Positions 1-12,824 of a stretch of 36,335 nucleotides of DNA are shown here, piece by piece. The position numbers and the translations under genes were made by a program. Location: assembly GCA_000697335.1 (NCBI GenBank), contig JNEM01011310.1, forward strand, positions 1 through 36,335, given 5' to 3'. The first letter of the stretch is position 1. Every line of letters begins with the position of its first letter. Below the pieces are notes generated by a model. The model was given only the letters and a program-made list of their open reading frames with translations, searched no databases and had not been told where the DNA came from. Origin of the DNA: Conidiobolus incongruus B7586. Lineage: Eukaryota > Entomophthoromycota > Entomophthoromycetes > Entomophthorales > Conidiobolaceae.

Positions 1-3000
1 TGAAATAAAAGAATATTTTAACTATTAATTATTAAAATATATTGACATCCATTTTAATTTCAATATTTATTAAAATATAAATATTGGAAATGATTATAAA
101 ATATTTAAGAATAAATGAATAAAAATAATTTTACACTAATTATTCCAATTTTGAAATTTTATAATAACCTGATTCAATATAAAAGTTTAAGATCTTATTC
201 AGAATAACTGGTTTAATGGTAAAAATACCAGATTAAGAATAAAATTCAACTATATTCAACTTTATTTTATTTGAAAAATCAAAAAAAATTATGATATATT
301 AGTGATAATATTCGAATGGTTATTTATGAATAAATTAAAATCTTTAATTAGTCAATACCAATCAATACTGTTAAAATAATAAAGAATTTCAACTATTCAT
401 TCAGTTTAAAAATCTTGTCATTATTTTCATTCTTTTTTGATAAAAAAATTCAATATAATATGAAGTATACTATTAATTAATCAAATCCTATTGTATTCTA
501 ATGAATTTTAAACTTTATCAGCTATCAAAATGATTATTATTTATTTAAATAGATATGAGTTCATATATAAATATAATATATTATAATTATATTCAAAATT
601 ATCAGTTTTTATTTTTTTCATTATAAAATATTAAATTATTTAATTGAATTTGGTTTAGTATATTAAAACATAATTTCTTATTATAATAGTTTGTATATTA
701 CTTATAAAATACTTTGTCAATTATTAATATGAAATAATTAAAGTTTAATTCAAGTAAATAGTATTTTATTGTTTGTTAATAAACCTAAAAACTAAGAATA
801 TTAATTATAAAATAATATCGAATATATAATTATTTTTCAAGGAAGGACTATAAGTCAGATATAATAACTAGCAAATCAATTTAGAATTACGTTTTATATT
901 TGACAATAATTATGTAATATAATTGGTTTATATTGGACTAATTATGACGGATATTGTAGTTAGATGAATTAATAGCAATCAAGAAATCTATATGATCTAT
1001 CAAAATTATTTATACTTGAATCAATTTATAATTAAATATAGTGTGTAGACAATAGAATTTAAATTGTATTAAGTTGAGTGTGCATATATAATAAAATACA
1101 TATTGAAAATAAACTCTTTGAATTTAATCAAATATTCCTAAAATAAATTTAAATTTAAAATTTTTGTCTAAAATTAATATATACAATTATTAAATATTTT
1201 AAGAATACTATTAATATTTTGTTATTAAATTATTATTTAAAAAACTTTTTTTTAATTTTCAATAATTAAATAATGTAATATTAAATTTAATAATGTTTTT
1301 AATAAAATTTGATAATTTTAAAGTATAAATAATTTAGTATTTTCTTTATTATTGAATATCATATTAATTAATGGATTAATTTTATATAATATCTGATTTT
1401 GATCTAATCAAGATAATAAAATTTATATCAATTTTTCCCTTATTTGGATAATCAGTAAAATATATTGATAAAAATTAATTCATATTTTGATTGTAAGCTG
1501 TATGATTATAGTATATTATCATAATATCAAAATTACATTGAAAATGCAGAATTAATAGTTGGTATAGTTTTATTAAGTAAAATAGAAATGTATTATAGAG
1601 TTAAATTATTGTAAATATCTTGAAGTAAATACCGTATATTTTACTAGAATAAATTAATTTTAATGGAATAAAAAAGTTTTTGAAGTGATTATTAGAGTAA
1701 TTTGATTAAAGATGTTTAATTAAAATGAAAAGAAGAAAGAAAGAGGTTAAGATACAAAACATAATAATATTTTATATTCAATTCAAGGATTCAGATTCTG
1801 TTTTTAAAAGAAATCAATGTTAAAATGAAATTTTCACATTCTCATCACACGTTATTGATAGATGTTAAATGGATATTTTTCATATATCGGAGAATCGTGA
1901 GGTTAATAACATTCTTAAGAATTAAAATCTCTTTATCTCATCTGTTGGATTAAATTAGGTTTTCAATGGGAATATTCGTATATTTTTGTGATTTGGTATT
2001 GTCTGGACTTGAATTTAAATGAATTAATAAAAGTAAAACATTCATATTCTTAACAAAAAATTAGAATCATATGCCGATAAACTGAAGTTTGTTTGCGGTT
2101 AAAAATTGCCAAATAAGGTAGTACAGAACAATATATATAAAATTATATATTAATATCAAATTAAAATTATTAAATTATTTTGATATTTTTACCGTTTAAG
2201 GATTGCAAATATTTAGGAAGTAATCAATAATTCTATGAATTCTAATTCATTTGAATTTTCTAGAAATTAATATGATTAATTTTGAGGTTTTGAGTTAAAT
2301 TTATATATTAAATATTTTGATGATTTGAGTAAATATTGATTATGTATAACAACTGAAAAGTGACTTGTAATTTTAAATTTAATGTGATGTGTGAAATATG
2401 AATATACAAGTTCCATTAACAGAAGGCTAATTGATCAGAATTAAATAATATTAATTAAAAGAAAATATCACAGCAATATCATAAGTTAAGATATTTAATT
2501 AACTCCTTACATTTATTTTCAGTCACAATTTCTTGATAGTAACAATTTGATGGCATTAATAGTGTCAAAATTATGAAGTAAAACAAATCAATCAAATGAG
2601 TCCCCATTTTATGGGGAATTGAAATTCGATTGAATTAATTAGGCGGACCATTAGATTTAGTATTCATGTGGACCAATATCTTATGGTCTATTTGTGTTAC
2701 TCTGTATGAGTATTCGTTGATGTTCACATATGATAACATCTTCTTTGATCATTTTATTGTTTTTATGAAACATATTAATCATGATATATTCTAAAAAATA
2801 TACTAATTAGTCAATATTTATATTTGTTATATCTTATTGGTTAATAATAATTTCAAACTCTTATAATATTTTATATATACTCTTTATATAGTTAAATTCT
2901 ATAAACTGTTATTCTAATTCTGAAATTGAGATATTGTCTGTTGATAATCATAGGAGATCTTAATAATATCTAAATAGGATATAAAAATATTATTGATTTA

Positions 3001-3890
3001 TGAAATTAATTGTATTCAAATATAATATATTAACAATATGGTTTATATGAAATATAAATATTACTTAATAAACAATAAATTATAGTGCTGCCGATTGGCT
3101 TCATTTTAGTAGTTATTGGGCTGATTTTTTATCTATACATGTGCAGAATAAAAGAAGCCATAAAATGAATTAAACCTTAAGAAATTTCTTCAAATATCAA
3201 ATATTATTTAAAAATAATTTTTTGTACATAAACAAATGGATTTTATTTCCATGAAAAGTAATTTGTTCAACTTCCTTCTTTACCCAATCCACCTAGTGTA
3301 CATTAAAACTAATTCAGTTCAATTAACGGGATTGTTTCCTTCAGTCCTAAATTAACTTTAGGGTTATGATATCATCGTTTAATTTGATTAACCAAATTTT
3401 GTCAAACTATTAAGTAGTGTTATTCATTTCAAAACTCCCTTTTAATATATTCTTTAATCAATATACTTAATATTATAATCATATTCAGAACTCATAAAGG
3501 ACTACTTTCATCAATTAACGTTAGTAAAAATTTAATTCACACTTAATATAAATGAGTTTTCCACAATATGAAATCATTCCGTTAGTACACATATTCAATA
3601 TAAATTAAAATTAAAATAGTAAATATCGGGTTTTAATAAATAAATATTATAAATATTTATATAATAAAATATAATTATTAGTCAAATTTTAATACATATA
3701 AATTTAAAATGATTATTTAAAAAAATGAATTATAATAAATATGAAATATTTTAAGATTAATAGGAATATAATTATTTTTTTTTTCAAAATAAAAAATATG
3801 ATTTTAAGTATTTTTGATTTATTAGGAAATAAAATTAATAATAAAATAAATTTTGAAAAATAATTAAATATGAAAAGAATAATATAAAAC
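1..3890. other. AT-rich intergenic region, no gene recognised
   Basis: No open frame or spliced exon series that I can support was found on either strand. The sequence is mostly A/T homopolymers and short AT words. Slightly more mixed stretches near 2590-2720 and 3090-3170 contain stop codons in all frames and show no recognisable domain. No tRNA-like cloverleaf was seen. It may hold decayed repeats that cannot be identified by eye. Confidence 0.7.
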
Positions 3891-4221
3891 AAGCATGCTT
3901 AAAATCCTTGGACTGTCATTTGGAAATTAGATGGAGAATTGATCACACATTTCACAGTCTTAAAAGGATGTTATTTAGAGAATTGCAAGAGTACTAATCA
4001 ATCATGACAGCTGATGAGGACAATATAGCCAAATATTCTTTTTTAGTAAATGTACTAATTAATCAAGTGGGTTTTTTCACGAGTCTTTAGAATTCAGCAG
4101 ATTGTATTACACAGACCTCAACAAGTTCTTTTGTCCTCGTAATTGCTCGCCCTCATGGAGGTGGAATTAAAATTGCGATTTTTATGTGCATGGGTATATG
4201 AGCAGAGCTTGATTGAATTGG

Positions 4222-4393
4222 CCAATAGATTTTTGTGATAAGCAATTTGGCTGTAATGGGACTTCTATCCACTACCTACATTAACTCGTTGAAAAATTTT
4301 TCACTCATGTTTGATTGGACGGCCCCTCACTCGACCAATCATGCATGGTAAATTCCAAACCCACAACCGTCCCACCTGAGTTTCGTATAAAAA
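4222..4393 (+). promoter_or_regulatory. CCAAT-box cluster and TATA box of the DUF3020 gene
   Basis: CCAAT lies at 4222-4226 and again at 4335-4339, and an inverted copy (ATTGG) at 4314-4318. The latter two are about 20 nt apart. A TATA box (TATAAAAA) lies at 4386-4393, about 90 nt before the ATG at 4477. This stretch is clearly less AT-rich than the preceding 3.9 kb. CCAAT is the binding site of the HAP/NF-Y complex in fungi; that it acts here is inferred. Confidence 0.55.
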
Positions 4394-4476
4394 GCTAATT
4401 TGGGACTGAAAATTTTTCAACTTGATTTCCAAGTCCTATATTTCACTTAAGTGCTGGGTTTATTACTTCATTTAAG

Positions 4477-5079
4477 ATGGCTCCCGTTCATAAAATCCTT
4501 CGCAACCGTGCCACCCCAGTCCCTTCTTCTGCCCCCACATCCTTACCTTCTTCCCCTCGCCCTAGTTCTACTTCTGAACAAGATGCCGCTACTCTCGAAA
4601 TGATCCGTAAAAAGAACAGGGAGCGCAAAATGATTTGGCGTAAGAACAACAGTGGCAAGAATAAAGATAATGATCTTAAATGCCGTGTTAAGAAGCGCGC
4701 TAATGACTTATACGGTCCCTTCGATTCAGTTGCCAAACAAATGTTTATTGAGCAAGAATTTCAAAAGCGCCGTAATAAGAGACTCGCAAGGGAAAACCGC
4801 TTAAACCAGAATGGATCTCCTCAACCCACTCCCAGTGTTGGATATGAGGATGTTGCTGACATGTTGGGATTCTCTTCTAGCAGCTTTACTAACACTCCTG
4901 CCGAATCCAGTCCCACACCAATGCCTGAAGAAGTTCCTAATGTCATTCCCACATTCTTCCGTGGATCATTGGAAATTTCAACTAAGCGTCGCTTCGTTCC
5001 AGATACTCCATCTAATGTTGCTGATGATACTATCGCCATTGCCCAAGCCTTAGTTGACTTCAGTCAATCCTTCTGTTAA
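4477..5079 (+). CDS. DUF3020-domain fungal protein, function unknown
   Basis: Single-exon gene of 200 residues. The N-terminal 40 residues are Pro/Ser/Thr-rich. Residues about 43-100 are strongly basic and match the pattern I know for the fungal DUF3020 family: an RKKNRERKMIWR stretch, then KNKDNDLKCRVKKRAN, a LYG, and an acidic/basic FIEQEF-KRR helix. The rest is low-complexity and Ser/Pro-rich, with a KRRFVPDTPS segment that could be a phosphosite. There is no signal peptide or membrane segment. The basic core suggests a nuclear protein, but the family has no assigned function that I can state. The start is the first ATG after the TATA box. Codon use is richer in C-ending codons than in neighbouring genes, which may mean strong expression. 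The overlapping minus-strand frame is a shadow. Confidence 0.75.
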   Translation: MAPVHKILRNRATPVPSSAPTSLPSSPRPSSTSEQDAATLEMIRKKNRERKMIWRKNNSGKNKDNDLKCRVKKRANDLYGPFDSVAKQMFIEQEFQKRRNKRLARENRLNQNGSPQPTPSVGYEDVADMLGFSSSSFTNTPAESSPTPMPEEVPNVIPTFFRGSLEISTKRRFVPDTPSNVADDTIAIAQALVDFSQSFC

Positions 5080-8072
5080 TGACCACTCACTGCCCTTCCA
5101 TCTCCATGTATAGAATACCAATCTCTCATTTTAATTATTTATTCGATAGACTCCCCCCCTTCCGCTTCATTACTAATCCGCTTTAAGACAGTTAATGATG
5201 AATTCATTCTGTCCTAGTATAATTTGACTCCCTCAAATTATATATAACCTTATTCCTCTCATGATCCCCATTATAGAATTCATATTTATTAAGTTTTAAT
5301 AATACCATTTTGCATATATAATACACCAATATCAACTAAAGTTTGATATTACTAATGAAATCATCAATTAACCCATGTAGAATAATTTAATAATAAAAAA
5401 TAAACATAATAATAAACATAATAATAATAATAATAATAACTTATTGTTTTTCTGTTTCTAAACTAATGATCCAAAATATTATTCTTGCTTTTTAGAAATT
5501 AATTAACCAATAAACTTAGACATTGTATTAAAATAAAAAAATATTTATAAAAAATTCTTAATTCTCAATTAATGTAAAATTCTATATTCGTATTAATAAC
5601 TTGAGAAATATTAAAATTAAATGAATTCAATTTTGATGTATAATGATTTTATTCCCTATTTAAATACTAGTATGAGATTTAAATGTCCTTATTGTTAAAT
5701 ACAATTCTTAGAATATATAGTATATATTATTAAATGTATATTTCAAAAAATTATTATTGAAATATAGAATAATTTATATAATTTATATATGATATTATTA
5801 ATTTATCAATTAATTGATTAAGGTAAATTATTATTATTAAAAATTTTCATAATTTTTAATTTTTTATTTTTCAAAAGATATATTGAAGAAAAAAAAATAA
5901 GGAAAATTTTCAATGTAAAAATTATTAAATATTATCAATATTTACTATTCTATAATATATATATATATTAATCAATTTATATGAAAATTAAAGGGATTTT
6001 CATATTAGAATATCAAATTTTAAAAAATACTTTAAATCATAATAATGATTTAAAATTTCAATTAATTGTATGTATATATAATTGATATTATATACTTAAA
6101 ATAACTATAATTAAATTAATCACTATTAAATAAATGAATTAATATCAAAATAATTGATAATTGATAATTGATAATATATAATATATAACCTTAATATTAC
6201 ATAATCTTTTAAACATTATAGATAGATAGATCAATACTATAAAATTCTAAAATAATAACTGAGAAGATAATGATTATTTTAGTATTATAGATGGATTAAC
6301 TATAAAACCAGTTTTTATCATTTTTATATGTTTATTATCTTACGAATTTTATTAAATATTTGAGACTTAATAATTTTTTTAATAATGATCAAATAAATTT
6401 ATTCAACTATTAAAGTGAAATCACTATAAGTTGAGTTATTGGTAATGAATGTTAGAACAATAATATGGTAGATAATTCTAATTAGAGATTATTTGCATAT
6501 AAAGGAATATTAAAATAGTTATATCTATAGCATGCATATTCATGAAATATTGCTTATAATGTTGTACATATGATATTCCTAATAATATTAATAATCAACT
6601 ATCATCTCAAAATCATTTAATAAATTGAAAAAATCAAGTTAATATTTACATTATTATTTTTATTATTCAATTATTTAATTAAATCATAATTTCTTTCATA
6701 TTTTGAAATAACGTGTTATTATACAATTTAACTACGATTAGAAAATTTTTTTATTTTATTTACATTTTTGGTAATTTCCCCACAATCAATATTTTTCCAG
6801 TGATTTTACAGTTTGTACAACTTTTGATTTGATTTAATTGTACTTAGTGAATATAAAATTGTCATTAAAATATTAGTCAATTTCATTGTATTAGAAATAT
6901 TATAAAATTAATTAATTAATAATTTTATATAATTAAAAAGTTTATAAGAGTTCATAATTGAAATATAAATTATTTTTAAATTAAGTTAATATAATTTATT
7001 ATAGACAATTTGTTTAATATTTATTAAATCATTGAAATATTTTAAATGTGCATTAAATATATAATTTTACCATTAAAATAAGAACATTTGCACTTTAGAT
7101 GATTAAATTAAAAATAACCTAAACAAGGGATGAATACTCCAATATCAAAAAAAGTTAGTTTTAATAAAATTAAATAATGCTCAACCGAAGATAGAGAGTA
7201 TATTTTATAGTAATCATAGTATACAAAAGTGAGTATAAAGTACAGCCAATATCGGATATAAAATTCAGAGTACTCTAATTGTGATAATTAAAGTTTGAAT
7301 CAAATTATTTAAATTTTTATCCAAAAGTTGAGAAATTAAAAAAAATAAAGAAAAAAAAATTAAAAATAGATAATATTAAAAATAGTAAATTACATTTAAT
7401 AATTAAAATAATTTTTAATATTCACTAATTATCTTAATAATGTTTTAATAATACATTTTGGTGTATAATTCTAAATTTATTATAAAATTTCCTTTTTTTA
7501 ATTCATAATTTTATAAAAATATTTATTATTTTTTTTAAATTAATATCTTATTTAATACTAAAACTAATTTTAATTCATATTAGTAATATCATTAATTTTT
7601 TTTTAATTTTTAATTTATTTTTTCTATATTTTTATTCACATAATTAAATTTTATAAATTATTAATTATTGAAAAAATTTTTATATATTAACAGCTATTAT
7701 TTTATTTTAATATTAATATTAATTATTATGAATATTTTAATTTATAAATAGTATGATATTAATATTTTAATATATTATAAAAATAATTATAATTCTTTAT
7801 TATATTTTGTTGTATAATTAAATTATTATAAATTTCGATTTTTAATCCTTTTAATATGTTTTTATAAAATTATCAGTGTACTTATTTATCTCTGCAAATT
7901 CACTCTTATTTAGTTTTTATATTAATATTAGTCTATCATTTTGTAACTTTAATTATTTACTATCTTGGCTATTATAATTAAAAATTGAATTAAAGATTGA
8001 AATTTATTAAAAATATTATCGTTTTATTAATCATCTATCAAAAATATCCAAACATATTCTATTATCTTATAT
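5080..8072. other. AT-rich intergenic spacer with short simple repeats
   Basis: About 3 kb without a supportable gene on either strand. It separates the DUF3020 gene from the 3' end of ERB1, so it may contain two 3' untranslated regions. It has an (ATA)n tract at 5418-5439 and three tandem TTGATAA units around 6154-6174. Nothing else is recognisable. Confidence 0.7.
5418..5439. repeat. (ATA)n microsatellite
   Basis: About seven perfect ATA units in the 3' flank of the DUF3020 gene. This is a simple sequence repeat with no sign of function. Confidence 0.85.
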
Positions 8073-10779
8073 TTAAGTGAAGAGACATAAAGTATGATCC
8101 GCACCACACGAGAAGATCCAGGGTTGAGTGGGATGGAACTGAGTTTGTAAGACACCTAAACTGTCCGTGATTTCATGACCTCTCAAGATCTTGACAGGGA
8201 CAATAAGAGGATTTTGTAAGAGGTCGGAGTATACCATACCATGGAAGATTTGGATGGTACCATCGTCCGAACTTGAGGCGAAGAGTGGGTAGCGAGGATG
8301 ATAGGTGACTGAACGGATGGCTTGCTTGTGGAATCGGAGGGTCTTATAGGGCTTGCTGGACCAGTCCAAATCGAACCAGCAGAGTCTTCTATCATAACTA
8401 CCTACAATGACGTTGTCACCCTTAGGATGGACATCCAAACTAGATAACCATTGAGCTCCAGATTGTAAAGTACGTTCCAGTTTTTGAAGTTGCAAGTTAT
8501 AAATACGGACAGTGCGTTGTAATAACACCAAAAAGTGTGGCTTGGTGGGGTGGAACATAAGTTTTTGAACTTTACCTTGGAGCTTGTGGAAAGGTCTTTG
8601 AGTAGAGTGTTTGGAGAGTTGATGGATCAAGATGGAGTTGGGACCATCTTCAGGTGAGAGAGTGGCAAAGTAGTCACCCTTACGATGCCAGATAACTTGG
8701 GCTAAGTCTTTAGTGACACCAATAACAGCCAAGACATCTTGGTCAGCTTCAGATTGAGTGGGCTTTCTCCATTCAGCCTTGGATTTGTCAGTCTTCATAC
8801 CAGCAGCAGCTCTACCTGAGCTAATTAAAGAAGTAGTTCTAGTCAAAGCTTCAGAATGAGTAAGTAATTCAGGGCAGAGTAGCCAGACTTCATTCTCACA
8901 GCAAATAGCAATCAAATTAATTTCAGGGTTAGGATTCCAAGCGACTGAGGTAATAGGAGCAGATAATTTGTAACTCTTGAGGCATCTACCAGTAGAAACT
9001 TCCCAAATTTTAACAGTTTTGTCATCTGAACCACTAACCATGTAGACACCAGAAGGGTCAAGGGAGAAGGAACGAATACGATGAGTGTGTCCCTTATATC
9101 TAATGGCCAATTTGGTAGGGAAAGGCTGGAGATCTTTAGGATCAGGTAGTTTGGGAATTAAAGATTCAGGATCAATATCCAACTAATATAATAAATGAGT
9201 AAAAATAATGTGATAAGTACAAAATAACTAACCTTATTCTTTCTAGATCTAGGATTCAAATAGAGATTCATACATCTCTTGAAAGCTTCTTGGTAGCTTC
9301 TAGCATAACCAGGAACACTTCTCAAATTATTATACCTAATAATAATCAATCAATCATGCAAATCAATATATTTACCCAATAAAATTACTTTTGAGGAATA
9401 AAGTCCTTTTCACGATCTTCGGGAGCAGTCTTTTGCCATTCTTCCTTCTCTTCGTCATTAAACAAGTATTCTTCGGGAGGATTGTAGGATTCACTATGAT
9501 CTGGTAAGGCCTTCTTGGGAGCTGGCATAAAGTCTCTGTCTCTCATCTTGTTTTCAGCAGAATCGTCCCAAAGGTTGTAAGTCTTAGGAGTTTTAGACTT
9601 TTTGACCTTCTTTAACACAATTTTGCCCTCTCTGATGGCTCTAACTAATTTCATAATCTAAAAATTATGATTAATAACTATAATATTATAGTTTGATGAT
9701 AAAATTATACCTTTTGATTTTCCCATTTGGAAGGTTGGAATCTGCGTTTAGGTTCAGGAGCAGAGCTCAAAGGCATTTCTTCTACTTTAGAAGTGAAATA
9801 TTCGATGGTTGGCTAATTAATTATATTAGAAATTAGCTAATGAATATAACCAGTATATAAAATGCTTACTTCATAAGGATTGTAATCAAGTTGAGGGAAT
9901 TGACCCAATTGAACTTTCTTAATAATTTGTAATTCTTCTTCAGACAATTTAACATTCTTTTGACCCAATTCATCACGAACAGTTTTCCTAATTTTGAATA
10001 AATAAACCTGAATATATATAAAATCATGAAATAGTTATTACCAAGCGTCGGGATCGTCCATTTGATCCAAGAATTTATCTAATTCGTCACCTTGAGCAGG
10101 ACGGTAGATCTTTTTACCATCGACATTGTAACCAATGTGAGGGAATTCATCGTACCATTCCATAGGAACATTACCAATAGTATTTTCATTCTAAAAAAAT
10201 GTTAAAATAGTTATTACATTAGAAATATTTGCATAATTACATCTTCAGCAGAAGTATCAGAATCATAGATGGGATCGATTTCTGGAAGCTTTTCATTGGG
10301 ATCTTTCTTAGATTTTTTATCAGTTTTGGGTTTAGTTTCTTCTTCCCAATCAAATTCAGATCTAAAAATTTGAATCAGAATATGTATAAAATTGGGAATT
10401 ATTCTAATATTTACTCAGAATCATCATCATCATCATCTTCACTAACATCAGGATCAGAATCCAATTCTTCATCATCTTCACCGTCATCCTCCTCTTCAAT
10501 ATCAGCTTCTTCATTATCGGATTCATCCTTCAAAGTTTCACTTCCGTCAGTATCGGATTCAGGGAAGTCCAATTCGTCACCAGAATATTTTTCCTCTTCA
10601 TCTTCGTTAATAGTCTCCTCATCGCCCTCAATGGTCATAGAATCCAATTTAAATTCTGTATCGTTAACAGTTTTTTCCAATTGTTGATCGAACTCATCAT
10701 CACTTTCAATTTCCTTTAAGGTTCTAACTTTATCATTTTTACTAGATTTTTCTTGAAGTTTGGATTTAGATTTAGCCAT
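8073..10779 (-). CDS. ERB1: Ribosome biogenesis protein ERB1 / BOP1 (BOP1NT and WD40)
   Basis: Homologue of yeast Erb1 and human BOP1, a nucleolar subunit of the PeBoW complex (with Nop7/PES1 and Ytm1/WDR12) needed for 27S pre-rRNA processing and 60S assembly. Eight exons give 778 residues (yeast protein about 807): 10779-10415, 10361-10241, 10190-10042, 9987-9870, 9812-9711, 9657-9389, 9335-9233 and 9182-8073. All seven introns are GT-AG and 50-57 nt long. Residues 1-121 are rich in Asp, Glu and Ser, as in the family. The BOP1NT domain covers about 172-430 and shows [49 protein letters not shown] and [20 protein letters not shown]40 repeats fill about 437-778, from [11 protein letters not shown], through [13 protein letters not shown] and [13 protein letters not shown], to the typical C-terminal [14 protein letters not shown]. 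The gene is divergent from DONSON, with 458 bp between the start codons. Confidence 0.96.
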
Positions 10780-11237
10780 TATTTTAATTATTTTTTTAAA
10801 AAATCAATTATAAATTAATTTATAATAATCAATTATTTTTAATTAATTGTATATTCTATACTTTAAATTGACTTTTTAGTGAATTATAAAATTTGATAAG
10901 GTTAAATTTATGAGAATTTAACCTAAATATATTTTATGGGATTAATCCTCAAATATAGTAAAGAAATTGAATTTATTTAATCAACATATTAATCAATAAT
11001 TATGAATAATATAGGATTTAAATATTTATTGAAATATAATCAAATGATTGTTTTTTTCATAATTGTTTATAGATATTTCTGTTAGAAACACTATAATATA
11101 TGATACATTAAAATTTAATCTATTTACAAATCGATATCATCCCATAATATTTTTAGTTATACCCGAATATAAATATTTTCAAATGTTATAAATTAATAAA
11201 ATACCAATCAAAATAATAGTTATTTAGCATTTAATAA
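10780..11237. promoter_or_regulatory. Divergent promoter region between ERB1 and DONSON
   Basis: The 458-bp AT-rich gap between the two start codons must carry both promoters. A CCAATCA box lies at 11204-11210, about 30 nt before the DONSON ATG. No clear TATA box was seen for either gene. Confidence 0.5.
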
Positions 11238-12824
11238 ATGGAAAATAGTAATAATATTTCAACACCCATTAAAAATGGCCCACCTGATGCAGATTCAGAT
11301 CCCGTTCAACTTACTCCCGCTCAATTAAGAATTGCTAATAAAAGAGTAATGCTATCTTATCTATAATGAGTTTATAATTAATCAATTTTGACTTAGAAAC
11401 AACTATTTTCAGGGAAATCATCTAGTAAAAATGATTCGATGAACACACCGTCAAAATCAGCACAAATTCCAGTTAATAGATTTGCTAATACGCCGTCCAA
11501 GAGGGAAGACATTGTCACTCCTGTGAAACATGCGAGATCTTCGATGAATTTGAAAAGAACTTCGTCATTGATGGATATGTTTCAAACTCTTTCTAACGAG
11601 CTTAGAGTTCCTGAAATTGTAGAAAATGGATCACTGTCTAAATCTTTACACCAACTATCTGAGGTTGACTTCATTTCAAAACATAATTTCGATAGTGAAA
11701 ATAGCCAAGATGAAGAAAGTGTTGGATCGTTTTATAGTGAAGAGGAAGAGAGTGAACAAGTTGAAATGGCTATTGTTACACCTGTCAAAAAGGGTAAACT
11801 GATCCAGAATTCGGATTCTATGATGCTTTCTTGGAGTCAAAAGAAACCTGATACGCCTTCTATACCTCTTCCAGAGTTACCCAAATTTGATAAATTGAGC
11901 ACAGCTCAAAAAATCGAACCTAGTCCTCAATTACATATTGATTTATTAGATCAAACATTAAAAACTCAGGTTACATTCCAATGGAAAGAATCTGTTAACT
12001 TTCAAAAACTAGGTAATCATGACAAGATTAAGTCTTATATAACGAGTGGCATTCAATTAGACACTGAGAACTCTGTCGAGTCATCGCTTTACAAATTTTA
12101 TGCATCGACTATCAATTATCAATACCCATTAAGACCTTTTTCCCCTTCATTTTCCAACAGTTTAAAGTCCATACTACTGAAGCCTATTCGATTCAATACT
12201 CAACAAACTGCATCCAAAACCAAGACTGCCAAGCAGGATTTGCAGACAAAAGAAAAGAATTTCTACCTCCAGTTGGTATTGGAATGGTCCCAAGTGTTTG
12301 ACAACCTCTTCAAAAGCTACTTCTCCTATAAATTAATCCAACAATTCACTTATATCAACTGCTCATTCAGTGTGCAATTCATCACCTGCCAAGAAGCCCA
12401 AATTCCCCAATGCATTATTTACAACTGTCCCTTCTCATTCAAAAACTATCTTAACAAAAACTCTGTCAAATATGAAATTTTGACAAATTCCAACACTTCC
12501 AAATTCTCGACACCCACTACGAATGTATGGATCTTAACTCTCGAGGGAGTACAACAAGTTTACAGTTATTTAAAAACTTACAAGCCTATCGAAATAGATT
12601 TTGAATCTTTTTCGCTTCCGAAATTGATTTGCAGAGATCCTTTCCTATTGGGAACTAAAATATTACCCGAATTACAATGGAAGGATGATAAATTGGAATT
12701 TGGTAATGGGTTTTTGATGCAGTCTCAAGTGAAGGAGATTCAGGATTGTTTGGGTGAGTTGATCAAGGATGATAAAATTAACTTTAATTGTACTACTTTG
12801 ACTAAATTGAATCCTAATACTTAA
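11238..12824 (+). CDS. DONSON: DONSON-family replication initiation factor
   Basis: Two exons, 11238-11345 and 11397-12824 (51-nt GT-AG intron, phase 0), encode 511 residues; human DONSON has about 566. In animals DONSON brings GINS to MCM-Cdc45 during CMG helicase assembly and protects forks. Matching blocks are collinear with the human protein: NRFANTPSK (63-71, compare NPFA), LKTQVTFQWKESVNF (about 224-238), YQYPLRPFSP (277-286), LEWSQVFDNLFKSYFSY then QFTYINCSFSVQF (331-364, the Donson signature W..F..L......F.....FTV.F), and a C-terminal WILTLEGVQQVYSYL / PKLICRDPFLLGTKI section. Residues 1-220 look disordered and carry five full CDK-type sites (S/T-P-x-K/R): T9, T53, T68, T77 and T164, plus T26-P and T189-P, and an acidic stretch at 135-159. 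It is convergent with PIF1. Confidence 0.85.

Noticed and set aside
1-3890. tRNA, 5S rRNA or other structural RNA genes
   Set aside because: No B-box-like GGTTCGAATCC element or cloverleaf was found here or elsewhere in the window.
4488-4736. Minus-strand open frame opposite the DUF3020 gene
   Set aside because: It is the antisense shadow of a well-supported coding region and has no family similarity.
6154-6174. Three tandem TTGATAA units, considered as a repeat array
   Set aside because: Too short, with no spacers; ordinary simple-sequence slippage. Not CRISPR-like.
10229-10687. Plus-strand Ser-rich frame opposite ERB1
   Set aside because: It mirrors the Asp/Glu/Ser-rich first exon of ERB1 and crosses ERB1 introns, so it is an antisense artefact.
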